From positions 4,032,501 through 4,096,500 of the forward strand of contig JAJFZO010000747.1 of NCBI GenBank assembly GCA_021397835.1: a DNA stretch of 64,000 bases, in the 5' to 3' direction. The translations under genes and the position numbers were made by a program. The DNA comes from Moringa oleifera (Eukaryota > Streptophyta > Magnoliopsida > Brassicales > Moringaceae). The notes beneath the pieces were generated by a model that saw only the letters and a list, made by a program, of their open reading frames with translations, was not told the DNA's origin and did no database searches. Of the stretch, positions 24,929-36,306 are shown in pieces. The stretch's first letter is position 1, and every line of letters starts with the position of its first letter.

Positions 24929-25588
24929 TCAAGGTGATTTCCTACAAAGAGGACAAGAGTTTTGTTTTTTCAACCAATGAATTATGCAAGATTCGTGAAA
25001 TAGGTGAGAACACGGCATGTCGATGAGATCACCCTGATTTGTATCAGATAAATCCATTAAACAAATTGAGCAGTCATCCAATTCTCCCTTGTTGTTTCTA
25101 GCATCTTCAAAGGTTGTCTTTCTTTCTTTCTTCAGTCGATCGATAACTGAGTCCGATGCACCATTATCATCGCTAGGAAGATCAACATTCATCATATCTT
25201 CTTCATTTATGAGTTCAGTTCTTACAAGTTCCACATTGGTATTAATGTAGAAGCCCTGGCCATCCATGGTAGTGGCTAACCTCGTCATTGTATTACAAAT
25301 GTATGAAAATAAATGTTGGCATAAACCACGATCGAGAAAGTGTGAGAGTTGATCCACCATGTCATGGAAGTACGAAGTAGACACAGGAAGATCATGAAGA
25401 GAAATTTCGAAAATGATGCGTCGAGTTGGTAAAACTTGATGCTCTTCGATTACGGTCTCTTGACCGTCAAGGTGTTGGAATACCAGCTGTTGGGTTTGAT
25501 CAAGGATAATCTTCACGATGCAGACACGATGTAATCTTGATTCCGACGGTGTATCCATCGGTTCCACGTTCACTCTTATGTTTGGCAT
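24929..25588 (-). CDS. RING-H2 finger protein, probable E3 ubiquitin ligase (unit 1 copy)
   Basis: Single-exon frame of 219 aa starting at ATG 25,588. The C-terminal RING-H2 finger (about 172-215) begins CSIC, continues PCSHLFHESC and ends CPLC. This is the C3H2C3 ligand order, with Trp (HWL) in the usual place for E2 contact. The N-terminal 150 residues match no domain I recognise; there is no signal peptide or membrane segment. Such proteins typically act as E3 ubiquitin ligases; the target is unknown. The frame is intact and the RING ligands are unchanged in the unit 2 copy, although the surrounding DNA has many indels, which suggests it was kept under selection. A TATA box lies about 136 bases upstream. 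Confidence 0.85.
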   Translation of the reverse strand: MPNIRVNVEPMDTPSESRLHRVCIVKIILDQTQQLVFQHLDGQETVIEEHQVLPTRRIIFEISLHDLPVSTSYFHDMVDQLSHFLDRGLCQHLFSYICNTMTRLATTMDGQGFYINTNVELVRTELINEEDMMNVDLPSDDNGASDSVIDRLKKERKTTFEDARNNKGELDDCSICLMDLSDTNQGDLIDMPCSHLFHESCIIHWLKKQNSCPLCRKSP

Positions 25589-25723
25589 GGTGATTAGTAT
25601 GAGAACCAGAGGGAATGTAAAAGGAAAGATAAGAAGTTAGAATGAGAGAATGATTATTGAAGCTAAAAGGAAAGATAAGCAAAAAGTCGAATGATATGAA
25701 AAAATGAGGGTTATTGATTATCA

Positions 25724-25730
25724 TTATATA
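25724..25730 (-). promoter_or_regulatory. Candidate TATA box of the unit 1 RING-H2 gene
   Basis: The minus strand reads TATATAA within CCTCTATATAATGA, 136 bases upstream of the start codon. The same element is conserved at 41,604-41,610 before the unit 2 copy. Confidence 0.55.
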
Positions 25731-25739
25731 GAGGATGAA

Positions 25740-28273
25740 ATGAAGTCCTTATTTGAGTGTGATTAGAATGTTTCAAATTTCGTATTCCCACAAGGAAAAT
25801 GATTTAGTTTAATGTTGTTTCTTTGCATGCCAATCTATAGCTACTTTTTAGGAAAATCTTATAAATTTCAAAATTAAGATGAAGAGAAGACAAATATTCA
25901 CAAATAAAGAAATGGTCCAAAAAAAAAATTCTAACCTAATCAAAATCTCTTTCAATGTTTAATCTATTTTAGTTGGCATTCTTACTACTTCCAGTTTCAT
26001 TATCTGTAAGTTTGTAATAGTTTTTGTTTTTTTTTTTTTTTTTTGTTGAGACGCAATCTTGAGATCTTATTTCCATTCGAATCTTTAATTCTTTTTTCAA
26101 ACCTTGTTATCCTTATTTAATTTTTGGTATTTATCTAATGATTTAATAATTTTGATAATTTTATTAAAGATAATCATCATTTATCATTAGAGATTATGGT
26201 TATTCTTTTTTATTGTTATCTGATTGTTTTTCTTTACTATAAATACCCAAAGGGTAAGAGATTCTAAGTATCTTATTTTGTCTTTTATATTCTAAAAGTT
26301 GAGAATTATGAGTTTCGTTATTTTTTTGAGAGATAGTGATCTAAAGGAAAAACAAAAAACCCAATGGTGACCTAAAAAATTTATCTTTTTATTTTTCCTT
26401 TATCATACAAAAAGATAAATAAATTACAAAAAGTTGTTAGTATTCTAATAATTATTGAAATTAAAAAATAAAAACTACATAAAAATTAAGAAAATCACAC
26501 AAATTTGATAAAAATTAACTTAATGAATTATATGTTTCACAAGAAAAAAATGTTAAAACAAATAAGTTGCTAAAATAGATAATGCAAGAATGTATTGGTA
26601 CATTTCTTCAAAATCAATTACCAAAGCAAAGATCTAACAAACATAAGAGAGTTTACAATGAAACTCAATCAAAATGGTTAGAAAAAAATTAAAAATTTTG
26701 GAAAGGAGTAGCATAAGTAGAAAGAGAAAGAGATTTTGACTCTTAAGTTAGAAAGAAGGAAGAAGGAGCCCGCTTAAGGTATAAGTAGGAGAGTATGGTC
26801 ATCGATTTTCTTAAGAACTAATAACTTTGCTAACAAACGCAAAGAATAGTCATTCATTTCAAGCTTTTAGCACCAATAACATCAATGTGTCTTTATATTT
26901 ATTACAATGAATCATTATGATTAATTATGATTTTTGATTTAAAAAGTCCAGTTTTGTTAACTCGTAGCAAACAAAAGTAATGTTAATTGATCATCAACAA
27001 TGCTACTAATTGTGTGTATATATATATATATGTATGTATTTTGATGTTTCTTCTATTATATAGTTTTCATAGTTTTGGATGCTAATGTGTTCCTCTCTTT
27101 GTATTTTTGCTCTTACTAAGGGAACCTTAAGAGAGCTCTTTTATTTCCATCAAGAAATCTTGTCTTTATTAAGGCCCACACAGGCAATAACCCTTCTATT
27201 TCATAAAGAAAGCTTGGAACCTAAATTTTCATTCATTCATTCTTCTTCTTCTCTCTCTACCCACACTACTAGTCACTCCATTGTCTCTCATTGGCAAAGC
27301 CCTACAAATGATCAACTACATCATCGATGGATACTCCATCAGCCTTTATCTCATGGGAAACTATATCGACATGCTTCAAATTCTAAAAGTTAGGTGTATT
27401 GAATGTGGTCAGTCTCTTTTATGGGGGTTCTCTTCTTGAATTTATTTTATAACTAAATAATACTTTTGTTGTTGGTCTTAAAAGCACATATAATAGGCAA
27501 AATACTTTGATCTACATAGTTGATTGTTTGTATAAGTTTAGCTATACAAAAGACTTAGACCCAAGCATGAAGCCTACTTTCTTGAAGGCAATAAGAATTG
27601 AGAAAGTTATGCCACCTAAAACTAACAATGGCCAAATAGACCCTTTTGTATTTATAAACCCAAAGTCAGGCTGCATTTCAAATTCACACGCTTTTACTAC
27701 TCTATAGTTGTAGCAAAAGAAGTTTTTATGGGAGTTAATGACCAAGTACTCTTCAATGAAGACATCAAGCAAATCATTGAGAAATTTGTTGCTAGTTTTG
27801 AAAATTTTGGAAGGCCATTTGCTGCCTTTATGTGTCAAATAGGAAAAGTTAAAAGTTTCCACCAATATTCTATTTAAACTTTTATAAAATAAATTTAAAA
27901 TAAATTATTAAAAATTATTTTTATAAAAAAATAGTCCTTAATTATCCAACTAACAAATATTCTTTTCATAAAAAATAAAAAATAAATATAACGGGAAAAA
28001 CTTTTCTTGGTGGGTTAACACCATCAAGAGAAGTAAAAATGAAAAATTATCAAGGACGATCCCTTTTCTTGATGGTCTATTCTTCTTGTTTTTATGTGTC
28101 ATTGGTATAGATGATGATTCTAAGAATTGTCATTTAAAGTTTTTTTGAACTATCATCCAATGTTTAGTTGTAGTAGTCTTGAAAAAAAAGTACCAAAACA
28201 AAAGTAAAATTATGAATAATTTTATGGTACTTAAGCAATTTGAATTTAAAATTAGAATTAAAATATCAAGCAT
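25740..28273. other. Intergenic part of unit 1 with a three-copy conserved block
   Basis: No intact gene is recognised. About 27,080-27,890 is conserved in all three units (about 42,830-43,600 and 52,930-53,560) and carries broken open frames. One reads LDPSMKPTFLKAIRIEK at 27,556-27,606, and a following one in another frame reads NEDIKQIIEKFVASFE near 27,755-27,800. The frames are interrupted differently in each copy. It may be a decayed gene of unknown identity. A T tract at about 26,028-26,044 and a TA repeat at about 27,017-27,030 are also present. Confidence 0.5.
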
Positions 28274-28278
28274 GAATC
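28274..28278. repeat. Target-site duplication, left, unit 1 copia
   Basis: GAATC just before the 5' LTR. It pairs with GAATT (one change) at 32,913-32,917. The same pair flanks the unit 2 element. Confidence 0.75.
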
Positions 28279-28577
28279 TGTAACAGAATTTGAGCCATGT
28301 TTATTTGTTACCTAGTCTTAAGAGTAAGCTTTTAGTTGTTAAGTTGTTGCTATTATGTCTTCTTAACTTTAAGCAGTTAGTGGAATGCCTAATAGTGGGT
28401 TAACATAGTGGGGTTAGTAATCTTATTATTATGCTACTGGTAGTTGTATTTTTATTTATAAAAAAGTTATTGTTAAGTCAATCAAAAGCATAACACTTAA
28501 GTAGATTCTTTTTTTTTTTTTAATTTTCTTTTGCATTTACTCTATTTTATATCAATGGTATTCTCTATTTTATATTA
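28279..28577 (+). repeat. 5' LTR, unit 1 copia
   Basis: Begins TGTAACAGAATTTGAGCC and ends ...TATATTA before the primer site. It aligns with 32,631-32,912, with several indels and substitutions between the two LTRs indicating considerable age. Confidence 0.88.
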
Positions 28578-28578
28578 G

Positions 28579-28591
28579 TGGTGTCAGAGCC
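28579..28591 (+). other. Primer-binding site, unit 1 copia
   Basis: TGGTGTCAGAGCC directly after the 5' LTR is one change from the usual plant copia site TGGTATCAGAGCC, complementary to the initiator Met-tRNA 3' end region. Confidence 0.85.
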
Positions 28592-28645
28592 AGTATTGTT
28601 TGGTAAGTTAAGAGTGTAAACTTGTAGTTGCTTGTGTGAGTGTTA

Positions 28646-29515
28646 ATGGCTTCAATAGCTATCTCTTTTTAAAAAAAAAATTCAGCCTATTATCCAATCC
28701 TTTGATGGTCACTATAATCATTAAAGCATGTTGACAAAGAATTTCCTTAGGTCCAAGGAGTATATGGCATGTTATTGAGTCTCATGTAGAAGAACCAATG
28801 ATGAACTATACGATGACTCAAGCAGAGAAAGCTATAGTGAAGGCTTTGAAATTGAAGGATCTCAAGGCCAAAAGTTACTTATTTTAAGCTAATAATCAAG
28901 AAACCTTAGAGATGATTTTTTGCAAAGATACTTCCAAACATATTTGGGATGCAATGATGAAAAAGTATCAAGCAAATGCGAAAGAAAAGTGCATGCACAT
29001 TCAAGCGCTTCAAATTGAGTTTGAGAATTTATGCATGAAGTCAGGTGGATCTATTATTTATTAGATGGGAAAAGCAATGGTAATTGCTAACAAGATATCA
29101 TCAGTCCATGGTGATAAGAAAGAAAATGTTACTGTTATTGCAAAGAATTTTCGATCAGTGACACCAAAATTCAACTATGTTGTTTGTTATATTAAAGAAT
29201 CTAAAGATATCAATGCATTATTTATTGATAAATTGTAAAGTATCTTTTTGATACAAGAACAAAAACTGAATCAATAGGACAAGGAAGAGTAAGGTAATAC
29301 AAATCCAAGAAAAGAAAATGGAGGAAATGATAATGGCTATCGAAAAAATGACAGCAAAAATTGGTAGCAAAATTGTAAAGATGGTGAGCCGCAAGGTAGA
29401 GGAAGAGGATGTGGTAGCAACCATACATCTTTTGCCAAAGAAAGTTAACAAACAAGTCCCAAATTGAATGTTTTAGATATCATAAGTTTGGTCATCATCG
29501 ATCAAAGTATCATAT
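28646..29515 (+). pseudogene. copia gag remnant, unit 1
   Basis: The ATG at 28,646 opens MASIAISF and then meets stops. Downstream frames give typical gag segments: LRSKEYMACY near 28,750, KALKLKDLKAKSYLF near 28,840-28,885, and KHIWDAMMKKYQA near 28,937-28,975. A zinc-knuckle remnant (CFRYHKFGHHRSKYH) lies near 29,471-29,515, with two Cys ligands changed to Tyr. Not functional. Confidence 0.8.
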
Positions 29516-29519
29516 AAAC

Positions 29520-30182
29520 GTGTCTAAAAAGTACAATAAACAATCTCACTTTACAGAGAGGGAAAAAGAAATTTCTTTGTTAATGGCATGTTATGCTAAT
29601 GAAGTTAGTAATAAGAAGTTGAGGTATTTAGACACAAGTTGTAGTAATCATATGTGCGGTGATATATCTACATTCTCGAAGTTAAATGAATTCTTTAACG
29701 GCACAATAAAATTCGAAGACAATTCTAAAGTTAGAATTATGGAAAAAGCAAAGGTAACTATTTGTACAAAAGATAATTACCTTAAGAACATATCGGATGT
29801 GTTGTATGTTTTAGATTTGAAAATGAAGTTCCTTGGCATTGGTAAATGGCAAGAGAAGGGTTATAAGGGCATGATTAAAGGAGAAATTTGCAAAATAATT
29901 GATGAAAAGCTAGGTTTAATTGCTCAAGCAAAGATGACAACAAATAGGATATTCCTACTTTATCTTAACAACATTACTCATTCTTGTGTTTATGCAACTG
30001 TGAAGGATAAGGCACAGCTTTATCATTTTCACTATAGATATTTGAGCTTTGAAGGATTAAAGACACTACAAGAAAAGAATATTATGGAGGGGTTATCGCA
30101 AATTGCTACACCATCCCAAGTTTGCCAAGATTGCATTGTTAATAAGCAATACCAAGATCAGTTTTCCAAAAGAAAATCTTAG
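29520..30182 (+). pseudogene. copia protease and GAG-pre-integrase fragment, unit 1
   Basis: Open for 220 codons. The protease-like motif LDTSCSNHM lies near residues 38-46; the catalytic Asp is kept but the Gly expected at D-S/T-G is Ser. A GAG-pre-integrase segment follows (LYHFHYRYLSFEGLKTL, then CQDCIVNKQ), and the frame closes at the start of the integrase region. It is a fragment of a broken polyprotein, not a stand-alone gene. Confidence 0.85.
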
Positions 30183-31185
30183 AGAGCTAGAAAAGTGCTG
30201 GAGCTAGTGCATTCTAACTTGTGTGGTCCAATTAGTCTAACTTCAAATAGAGATAAATGATATATTATGTTGTTTATTAATGATTTTAGTTGAAAACTGT
30301 GGGTTTATTTTTCGCATGAGAAATCTAAATCTCTTATAGCCTTTAAACGTTTTAAAGCTTTAATTAAAAAAAAAAAAAGCATATACGTTCATAAAGATGT
30401 TACACATTGATCATGGTGGAGAGTATAATTCAGATAAATTTTGATGAATATTACAATGAGCAAGGAATCCGTAGGCAATTGACAGTAGCTTATACACCCC
30501 AGCAAAATGGTATTTAAAAGAGGAAGAATCACATAATCTTAAACATGGTGCAAAGACTTTTAATAAGCAGTAGTGTTCCAAAGAAATTTTAACCTGAAGT
30601 AATGAATTGGAGCTATCATATATTCAATCATAGTACTTAAAATTGTTGTCCAAAAGGTGACACCAGAGGACTCTTAGACTGGACATATAACATTCATAAA
30701 TCACTTTAAAATTTTTAAGTATATAGCTTATGTCCATGTTCTTGACCAGAAAAGAAGCAAACTTGATGATAAAGGGTAAAAATGTGTCTTCCTTGGTGTG
30801 AGTGATTAATTAAAGTTACATAAATTGTATAATCTTAATACTAAAAAGAGTTTTGATAAGTCAAGATGCAGTCTTTAATCAGAAGAGCACTTTCCCATAG
30901 AGTAATAACTCAATTAAATAGAGAATTTGAATAAATTATGATAGGGTGACAAAAGAAGAAAAAGAGCAGCCCATATAGCAATAAATTTCACCAAGGGTGG
31001 CCTCTACAAATGCTGAAAATTCTCTAATAGTTATTGAACCTAATGTAGTAACAAGTTCATAATCAAAACATGTTAGACAAAGGCCTTCTTGTATATAAGA
31101 TTATCAAAAAACTAGTATTAATGCATCCAATAATTCTTCCACGTATTATACTTTACTTTCAAGTTGTGATCCAACAACATATGAA
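30183..31185 (+). pseudogene. copia integrase remnant, unit 1
   Basis: Conceptual translation across stops shows LELVHSNLCGPISLTSNRD near 30,200-30,255 and IDHGGEYNSDKF near 30,405-30,440, typical of the copia integrase core. Multiple stops follow. Confidence 0.75.
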
Positions 31186-32620
31186 GTTGCTATATAAGAC
31201 CCAAAGTGGCGTAAGTCTATGGATGAGGAGATTCCTGCTATAGAAAATACTTGGGTACTGATTGATCATCCTAAAGGTTAGGGAGCCATTGTGACAAGTG
31301 AATTTGTAAGATAATGTTAAAGGAGAATGGTGATGTTGATAAATATAAAGTACAATTGGTAGCTAAAGGATAAAAGCAAGGATTTGGCGTGGATTATAAG
31401 GAAGCGATTGCACTTATAGCAAAGTATGATACCATTAGAATGATGATTACATTGGCAGCTTAAAACTCTTAGTCTATCTTCCAACTTGATGTCAAATTCA
31501 ATAGGTATTTCTTGATCAACTCCTTGGTTATGTGAAGTGTGGAAGTGAATATAAAGTGTATAGATTAAAAAATGTATAATATGGTTTAAAAGAAGCTCCT
31601 TGAGCTTGACATACTCTCATAGATGGTTATTTTTCAAAGCATGATTTTAAAAAGTGCTCATATGAACACACACTGTATGTTAAAGTTAGTGATAAAGGTA
31701 AAATACTCATTTTATGCTTATATATTAGTGATATGATATTCACTAGGAATACTGTTATGTTTGATGATTTTAAGAAATCAATGATGGTAAAGATTAATAT
31801 ATCAAACTTTAGAATGGTGGATTATTTCCTTGGCATTGAAGTTGAGTAATATACTAATGGCATTTATATTTTTCAAAAGAAATATTGTGAGCACGCCAAT
31901 CGAATGTGGCTTAAAGTTGATCAAAGGTCATGAAATGAAGCATGCTAACAACACTCTCCATAAGCAGATTATTAAGAGCTTAATGTATTTGATATCCATA
32001 AAACTTGACATAATGTATTATGTTAGTCTCATTGGCAGATATATGGAGAATTCAAAGGAAATACATCTTCAAGCAGCCAAAAGAATACAACACTACTTGA
32101 GAGGAACTATAGGTTTGGTTTGTTTTATAAGAAAATGGAGTTAATGGATTTGGTTGGCTATTCAAACAGTGATTTTGTATGTGCTTTTATGTTGGGTTCA
32201 ACTATTGTTTCGTGGTCTTCAAAGAAGTAGCCAAATAGTCACACCTTCATCCATTAAAGATGAATCTAGCAAACTTACGTGTTTGTTAAGGTATTTGGTT
32301 TAAAAGAATTCTTAAAGCTTTACATTTTAAACAAATTGGAGCTACTACAATTTTTTATGGCAATAATTCTACTATAAAGCTCTTTAAAAACCTGATGTTA
32401 CATAGGAGAAGCAAGCATATAAATGTGAAATTATTTAATGGATCTTACAAATGAAGGGATCATTAATTTAATTCATTGCAGAAGTGAAGATCAGATAGTA
32501 GATATTTTTCACCAAACCTCTCAAGGTAGTTGCATTTCAAAACTTAAGGAGTCAACTTGGTGTTTGCATTGGAGTGCAATGATTAATGTGTTAAACTGAA
32601 TGTTGAGAATTTTTAATTTA
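31186..32620 (+). pseudogene. copia reverse transcriptase and RNase H remnant, unit 1
   Basis: The segment opens with PKWRKSMDEEI and continues through heavily frame-shifted RT sequence. The catalytic box is decayed (ISDMIF-like near 31,724-31,742). The longest clean stretch, 31,830-32,144, is the RT/RNase H connector (SLMYLISIKLDIMYYVSLIGR). A purine-rich tract precedes the 3' LTR. Confidence 0.8.
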
Positions 32621-32630
32621 AGAGAGGGAT

Positions 32631-32912
32631 TGTTGCAGAATTTGAGCCATGTTTGTTTGTTATCCTAGTCTTTAGGAGTAAGTTTTTAGTTATTGCTATT
32701 GTGTTTCCTTGACTTTAGGCAGTTATTGTATGCTTGATAATGGGTTAACATAATGGAGTTAGTAGTCCTATTAATACTTCTGATAATTGTATTTCTATCT
32801 ATAAAAAGCTTTTATTAAGTCAATAAAAAGTAAACCACTTCAACAAAATCTTTTTCAATTTTTGTTTGCATTTTCTCTGTCTTATATCACGAGTATCTGT
32901 TGTCTTATATCT
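32631..32912 (+). repeat. 3' LTR, unit 1 copia
   Basis: Begins TGTTGCAGAATTTGAGCC right after the purine-rich tract AGAGAGGGAT, and ends next to the GAATT target duplication. Confidence 0.88.
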
Positions 32913-35900
32913 GAATTAAGTTCACAAAATGCAATCTTGATATGAACTTGAAATAAAAGTTCACTAAAAAAACTCAAAAATAAAAGTAGTCAGTGAAATA
33001 CATTTGAAATTGGAGTTAAATGAAACTACAACTTTGGAGCAAATGTTGAAATTTGAAGTACATATCTACTCAAATATAATGTCATATAATGAAGGGGATA
33101 TTAAGAGTATCTTGCTCCAACGACAATTTTTAAGATGAAAAATAATTTAGAGTGAAAAACACAAAAGCATTTGATCAAGTCTTATTTGAAGAACACATGA
33201 ATCCTCTTAGGTTAACTATAAAATATATATATATATATACCATTTATCAATGTTATTTTTTTACTGACAATCAAAATTTATGAATATATGTACATAAATA
33301 ATGATAAATCTTTTAGTTTTTCACTAAATATGTAATCATTACTGACAGATATTAAATCTATCATTATATATCACGCATGTAGTGACTATTTTTACTGTTT
33401 GTACTAAAACTGTTGTATATACTAACAAACAACTATTTATGTCACTAATTCTTAGTATATAGTGATGGTTAGTACACATCTATTAAAAAAAAATTTTACT
33501 TTTAGTGACAGATTTTACATCTATCAGTAAATATCTACCCTACATTGATGGATACCTTTGTGTATCACTAAACTATTTAACATATAATGATGTCTTTATG
33601 CTGTCTATCAATAAATACGTACTTATACTTACGAATTTTTTAGTCCATCATGTATTTACTGATAGACATCTCTAACTCTTACTAAAATCTTACATATACT
33701 GATGAATGTTTAAATGTTTCACCTATACTAACGGATCTTCCTATCCATCAATAAATATATATTTATATTAACTTATATTTTTATATGTCACCTAAATTTT
33801 CAATATATATTGATACATTTCTTTGCAACTGTCACTAAATATTTCACATACACTGATGGATGTTCTTGTTCGTTAGTAAATAATATTAAAGGATATTGTT
33901 ATGTATCCTTAAATGTTTTTCTAAAAAATTATTCAAATATGTTGTACATAATCCTAATTTGAATAACCCTTATTTAAAAAAAAAATTAAAAGCATGATCT
34001 AAATTAAACTAAAGTAAAACATCATATGTGCAATTAATCCAATGGATAATTTGAGACGTGAAATAAAGATTTTGCATATGAGTTTAAGGCCATTTGTCGT
34101 AAACAGCATACTTTGGATGGCGCCTACAATTGAAGATAGAGAAATCACATATATGCTCACTAGCAATAACTCTCACGTAATCATCACCATTTTTTCTTCT
34201 CCTTGTCACTGCACTCACTTAATACTAGGTAAGTGAAAGTTTCTCAGTCAAATGAGAGGCTACTTGACCTCTTTCATCAAAGTAAAACTGCAACTGTAGG
34301 TCTCATTACTTCACTTGGAATACATAATTAGGCATATTAATTATACGCACGTCCCCAGTTAAATGGAGACTAAAAGAAGTTCTCCCTTGTGGCTTGCTTA
34401 GAATTCTTTACACATGATGACTTGACTAAGTAGAATGAAATGAAATTCTCCATAAGCATTTTCTTCGAAGGTGAGACCTATGGTTAACTTGTCAATTTCA
34501 TGCACACATTGACTGCTCTTTTCCACGATAATTAATAACAAAGTTTATTTTTTAAAATTTGCACATAATACACTTTAAGAATTTCAACAAAAAAATACCA
34601 TTAATATTTTACAATAGGCTTCACTTTGATCCAATTTAGATAAAATTAATAGATCAAAATTTGTTTGGAGATATTTTTGAAAATAAAATTTAATGAAAAA
34701 ATAAAATATAGAGTTTAAAATGACTTTTGCTTTAAAAACAATTGAAATCTAAATAAATTATATTGACCAAATTTCATGGATATAAAAGATGACCGCATTA
34801 TCATTCTCTTTTAGAAGATCTATAATGAAAGATTTAACTCAAACAACTTTTTTTATATTTTTTTTCTTTATTAAAAGTAGGCTTCGTGCCTGTTGGTTAT
34901 TATGAAGAATCCAAATTTCACTTTTAATGTGTCTTTCATTAAAAATTCATTTATTAAAATTTTAATGATAGAGAAAAAGTTTTTTTTTCTTTACATGACC
35001 GTTGGTTGAATATTTACTTTTAAGTTTTGTTTAATAAAGAAAGGAAAAGTCTCATGCTCAAATAATCTAATATTATCAAAAAACATAGTAAACTAAAATG
35101 GATTAAGATATGAAAAAACGAACATAATTCAATGCCTTTATTGGTCACATGGCCTTGATTTGCAAGATGTAATGGTAAGAATTTAAAAAAAATGTAAATA
35201 TTTTTGTTCATATAAATGAATGAAATTTAAAATCACGAGGTGCACTCAAACATCTTAACTTTGTTAGCAGTTGTTATCATCTTCGTGACCCAAGAAACCT
35301 AAAGAATGTTCACAAATCATACATAGCAATGCTCTTCAATCGAGTTAAACTAGTTAAAAAGACTTAAATATTCAAATTAAGATCATAAAAACTATTATTT
35401 ATTTTAGGAGCACATTTTGAACTAACATTAACATGAAAAGAGCCATCTGTAGCTCCAAATATTGAGAAGGAGATGGAGCTTGGCTTGGAGATAACACTTG
35501 TGATCCATTGATTTGATCTAATTGGTGATGTAGAAGCTAGTGTAGATGCCATTGGTGATAAGAAAGATAGCATAACCTTGATTTTAAATTTCTATCATAC
35601 TTTACAATGATATAAAAAACTACATATGAAATAGTAGTTATTGGGATTAATGAGATGTATTTGATCAAAGCCTGACTTTTATGATGAGAGATGTTACATT
35701 GCAAGACTCAAAAGCCTTACATGTGACTTGCTTCACATTACGGTACAACGTATCATGCTTGAAAACTGCAAAGGTTTCTATATCTCTTAAGGGAACAAAT
35801 ATGCAAGAACTTATTAGAACAAAAGGGAAAAAAATGAAATAATATATAATGCTAGTGATCAAATCCAATTAGGTTATCTCTTCCTTTTTCTTTCTCACTG

Positions 35901-36306
35901 AGGTTTCTCGCTTTAGGATTAACTTATCTTTTATCTGTGCTAGGATTAAAATCAATAGCTTATCTCTTCTCATTTCTATTGCACCAAGTTTTAAGATTAA
36001 AGTTTTTACTAATTAGGTGCCACTATAATTAATAAGCTCTTTTTCTCTTTATTTGAGAAAATATAATTTATTTATGAACTTAATGATTATTATAAATTTG
36101 ATTTCTATTATCTAAAACTTTCAATATACACAAAATATGTATTTAAACTTATATTGCATGTTATTTTATTTGTAATTTATATCACAATAATATAATATAT
36201 GATCTAATAAGTGTTTAATGTATTATATTGATCTTGAAATGTTCAGGATGATTATCTTTTTAAAATTTGAAATGTTTGAGATCAATATTTGTTATGATTT
36301 TGATGT
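32913..36306. other. Right part of unit 1, non-coding
   Basis: No intact gene is recognised. 32,913-33,215 and about 34,540-36,306 align with unit 2 (48,632-48,920 and 49,560-51,192). The block between them is specific to unit 1. Short minus-strand frames at 35,364-35,573 and 35,665-35,868 have partial counterparts around 50,470-50,775, but the frames differ, so they look like a shared decayed sequence. Confidence 0.55.
33290..33900. repeat. Degenerate short-period repeat block, unit 1 only
   Basis: About ten loose copies of a roughly 45-65-base motif built around actgatgga and atcaataaatat/cactaaatat, in mixed spacing. The style resembles the subterminal repeat arrays of CACTA-type transposons. 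Unit 2 lacks the block at the corresponding place. No terminal inverted repeat was identified. Confidence 0.6.

Larger units (their letters stand above)
28279..32912 (+). mobile_element. Ty1/copia LTR retrotransposon in unit 1
   Basis: Complete in outline at about 4.63 kb: 5' LTR 28,279-28,577, primer site at 28,579, gag, protease/pre-integrase, integrase, reverse transcriptase, RNase H, purine-rich tract (about 32,620-32,629) and 3' LTR 32,631-32,912. A five-base target duplication flanks it. The coding region has many stops and frame shifts, so it is dead. It occupies the same insertion point as the element at 44,008-48,631 in unit 2. Confidence 0.9.
20234..36306. repeat. Segmental tandem duplication, unit 1 (about 16.1 kb)
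   Basis: Unit 1 begins at tacttaaagcaataatttt (20,234). The same start recurs at 36,307 and, with one change, at 51,193. Collinear similarity to unit 2 covers the AT-rich leader, a MITE-like block, the RING-H2 gene, a copia element and the right-hand flank. Unit 1 alone has an extra block at about 33,215-34,540. The left boundary abuts CACTA element 1. Confidence 0.88.

Noticed and set aside
27542..27865. Minus-strand 107-codon frame in the conserved block
   Set aside because: The frame is broken in units 2 and 3, and the plus-strand frames in the same block look at least as good; not enough to call a gene.
29218..29455. Minus-strand frames with several hydrophobic stretches as membrane proteins
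   Set aside because: They are antisense to the copia gag remnant and T-rich only because the gag strand is Lys/A-rich.
33290..33900. CRISPR-like array
   Set aside because: The repeats are degenerate with irregular spacing, and the window is plant nuclear DNA.
34042..34236. 64-codon frame in the unit 1-specific block as a gene
   Set aside because: It is short, has no homologous frame in unit 2 and carries no recognisable motif.
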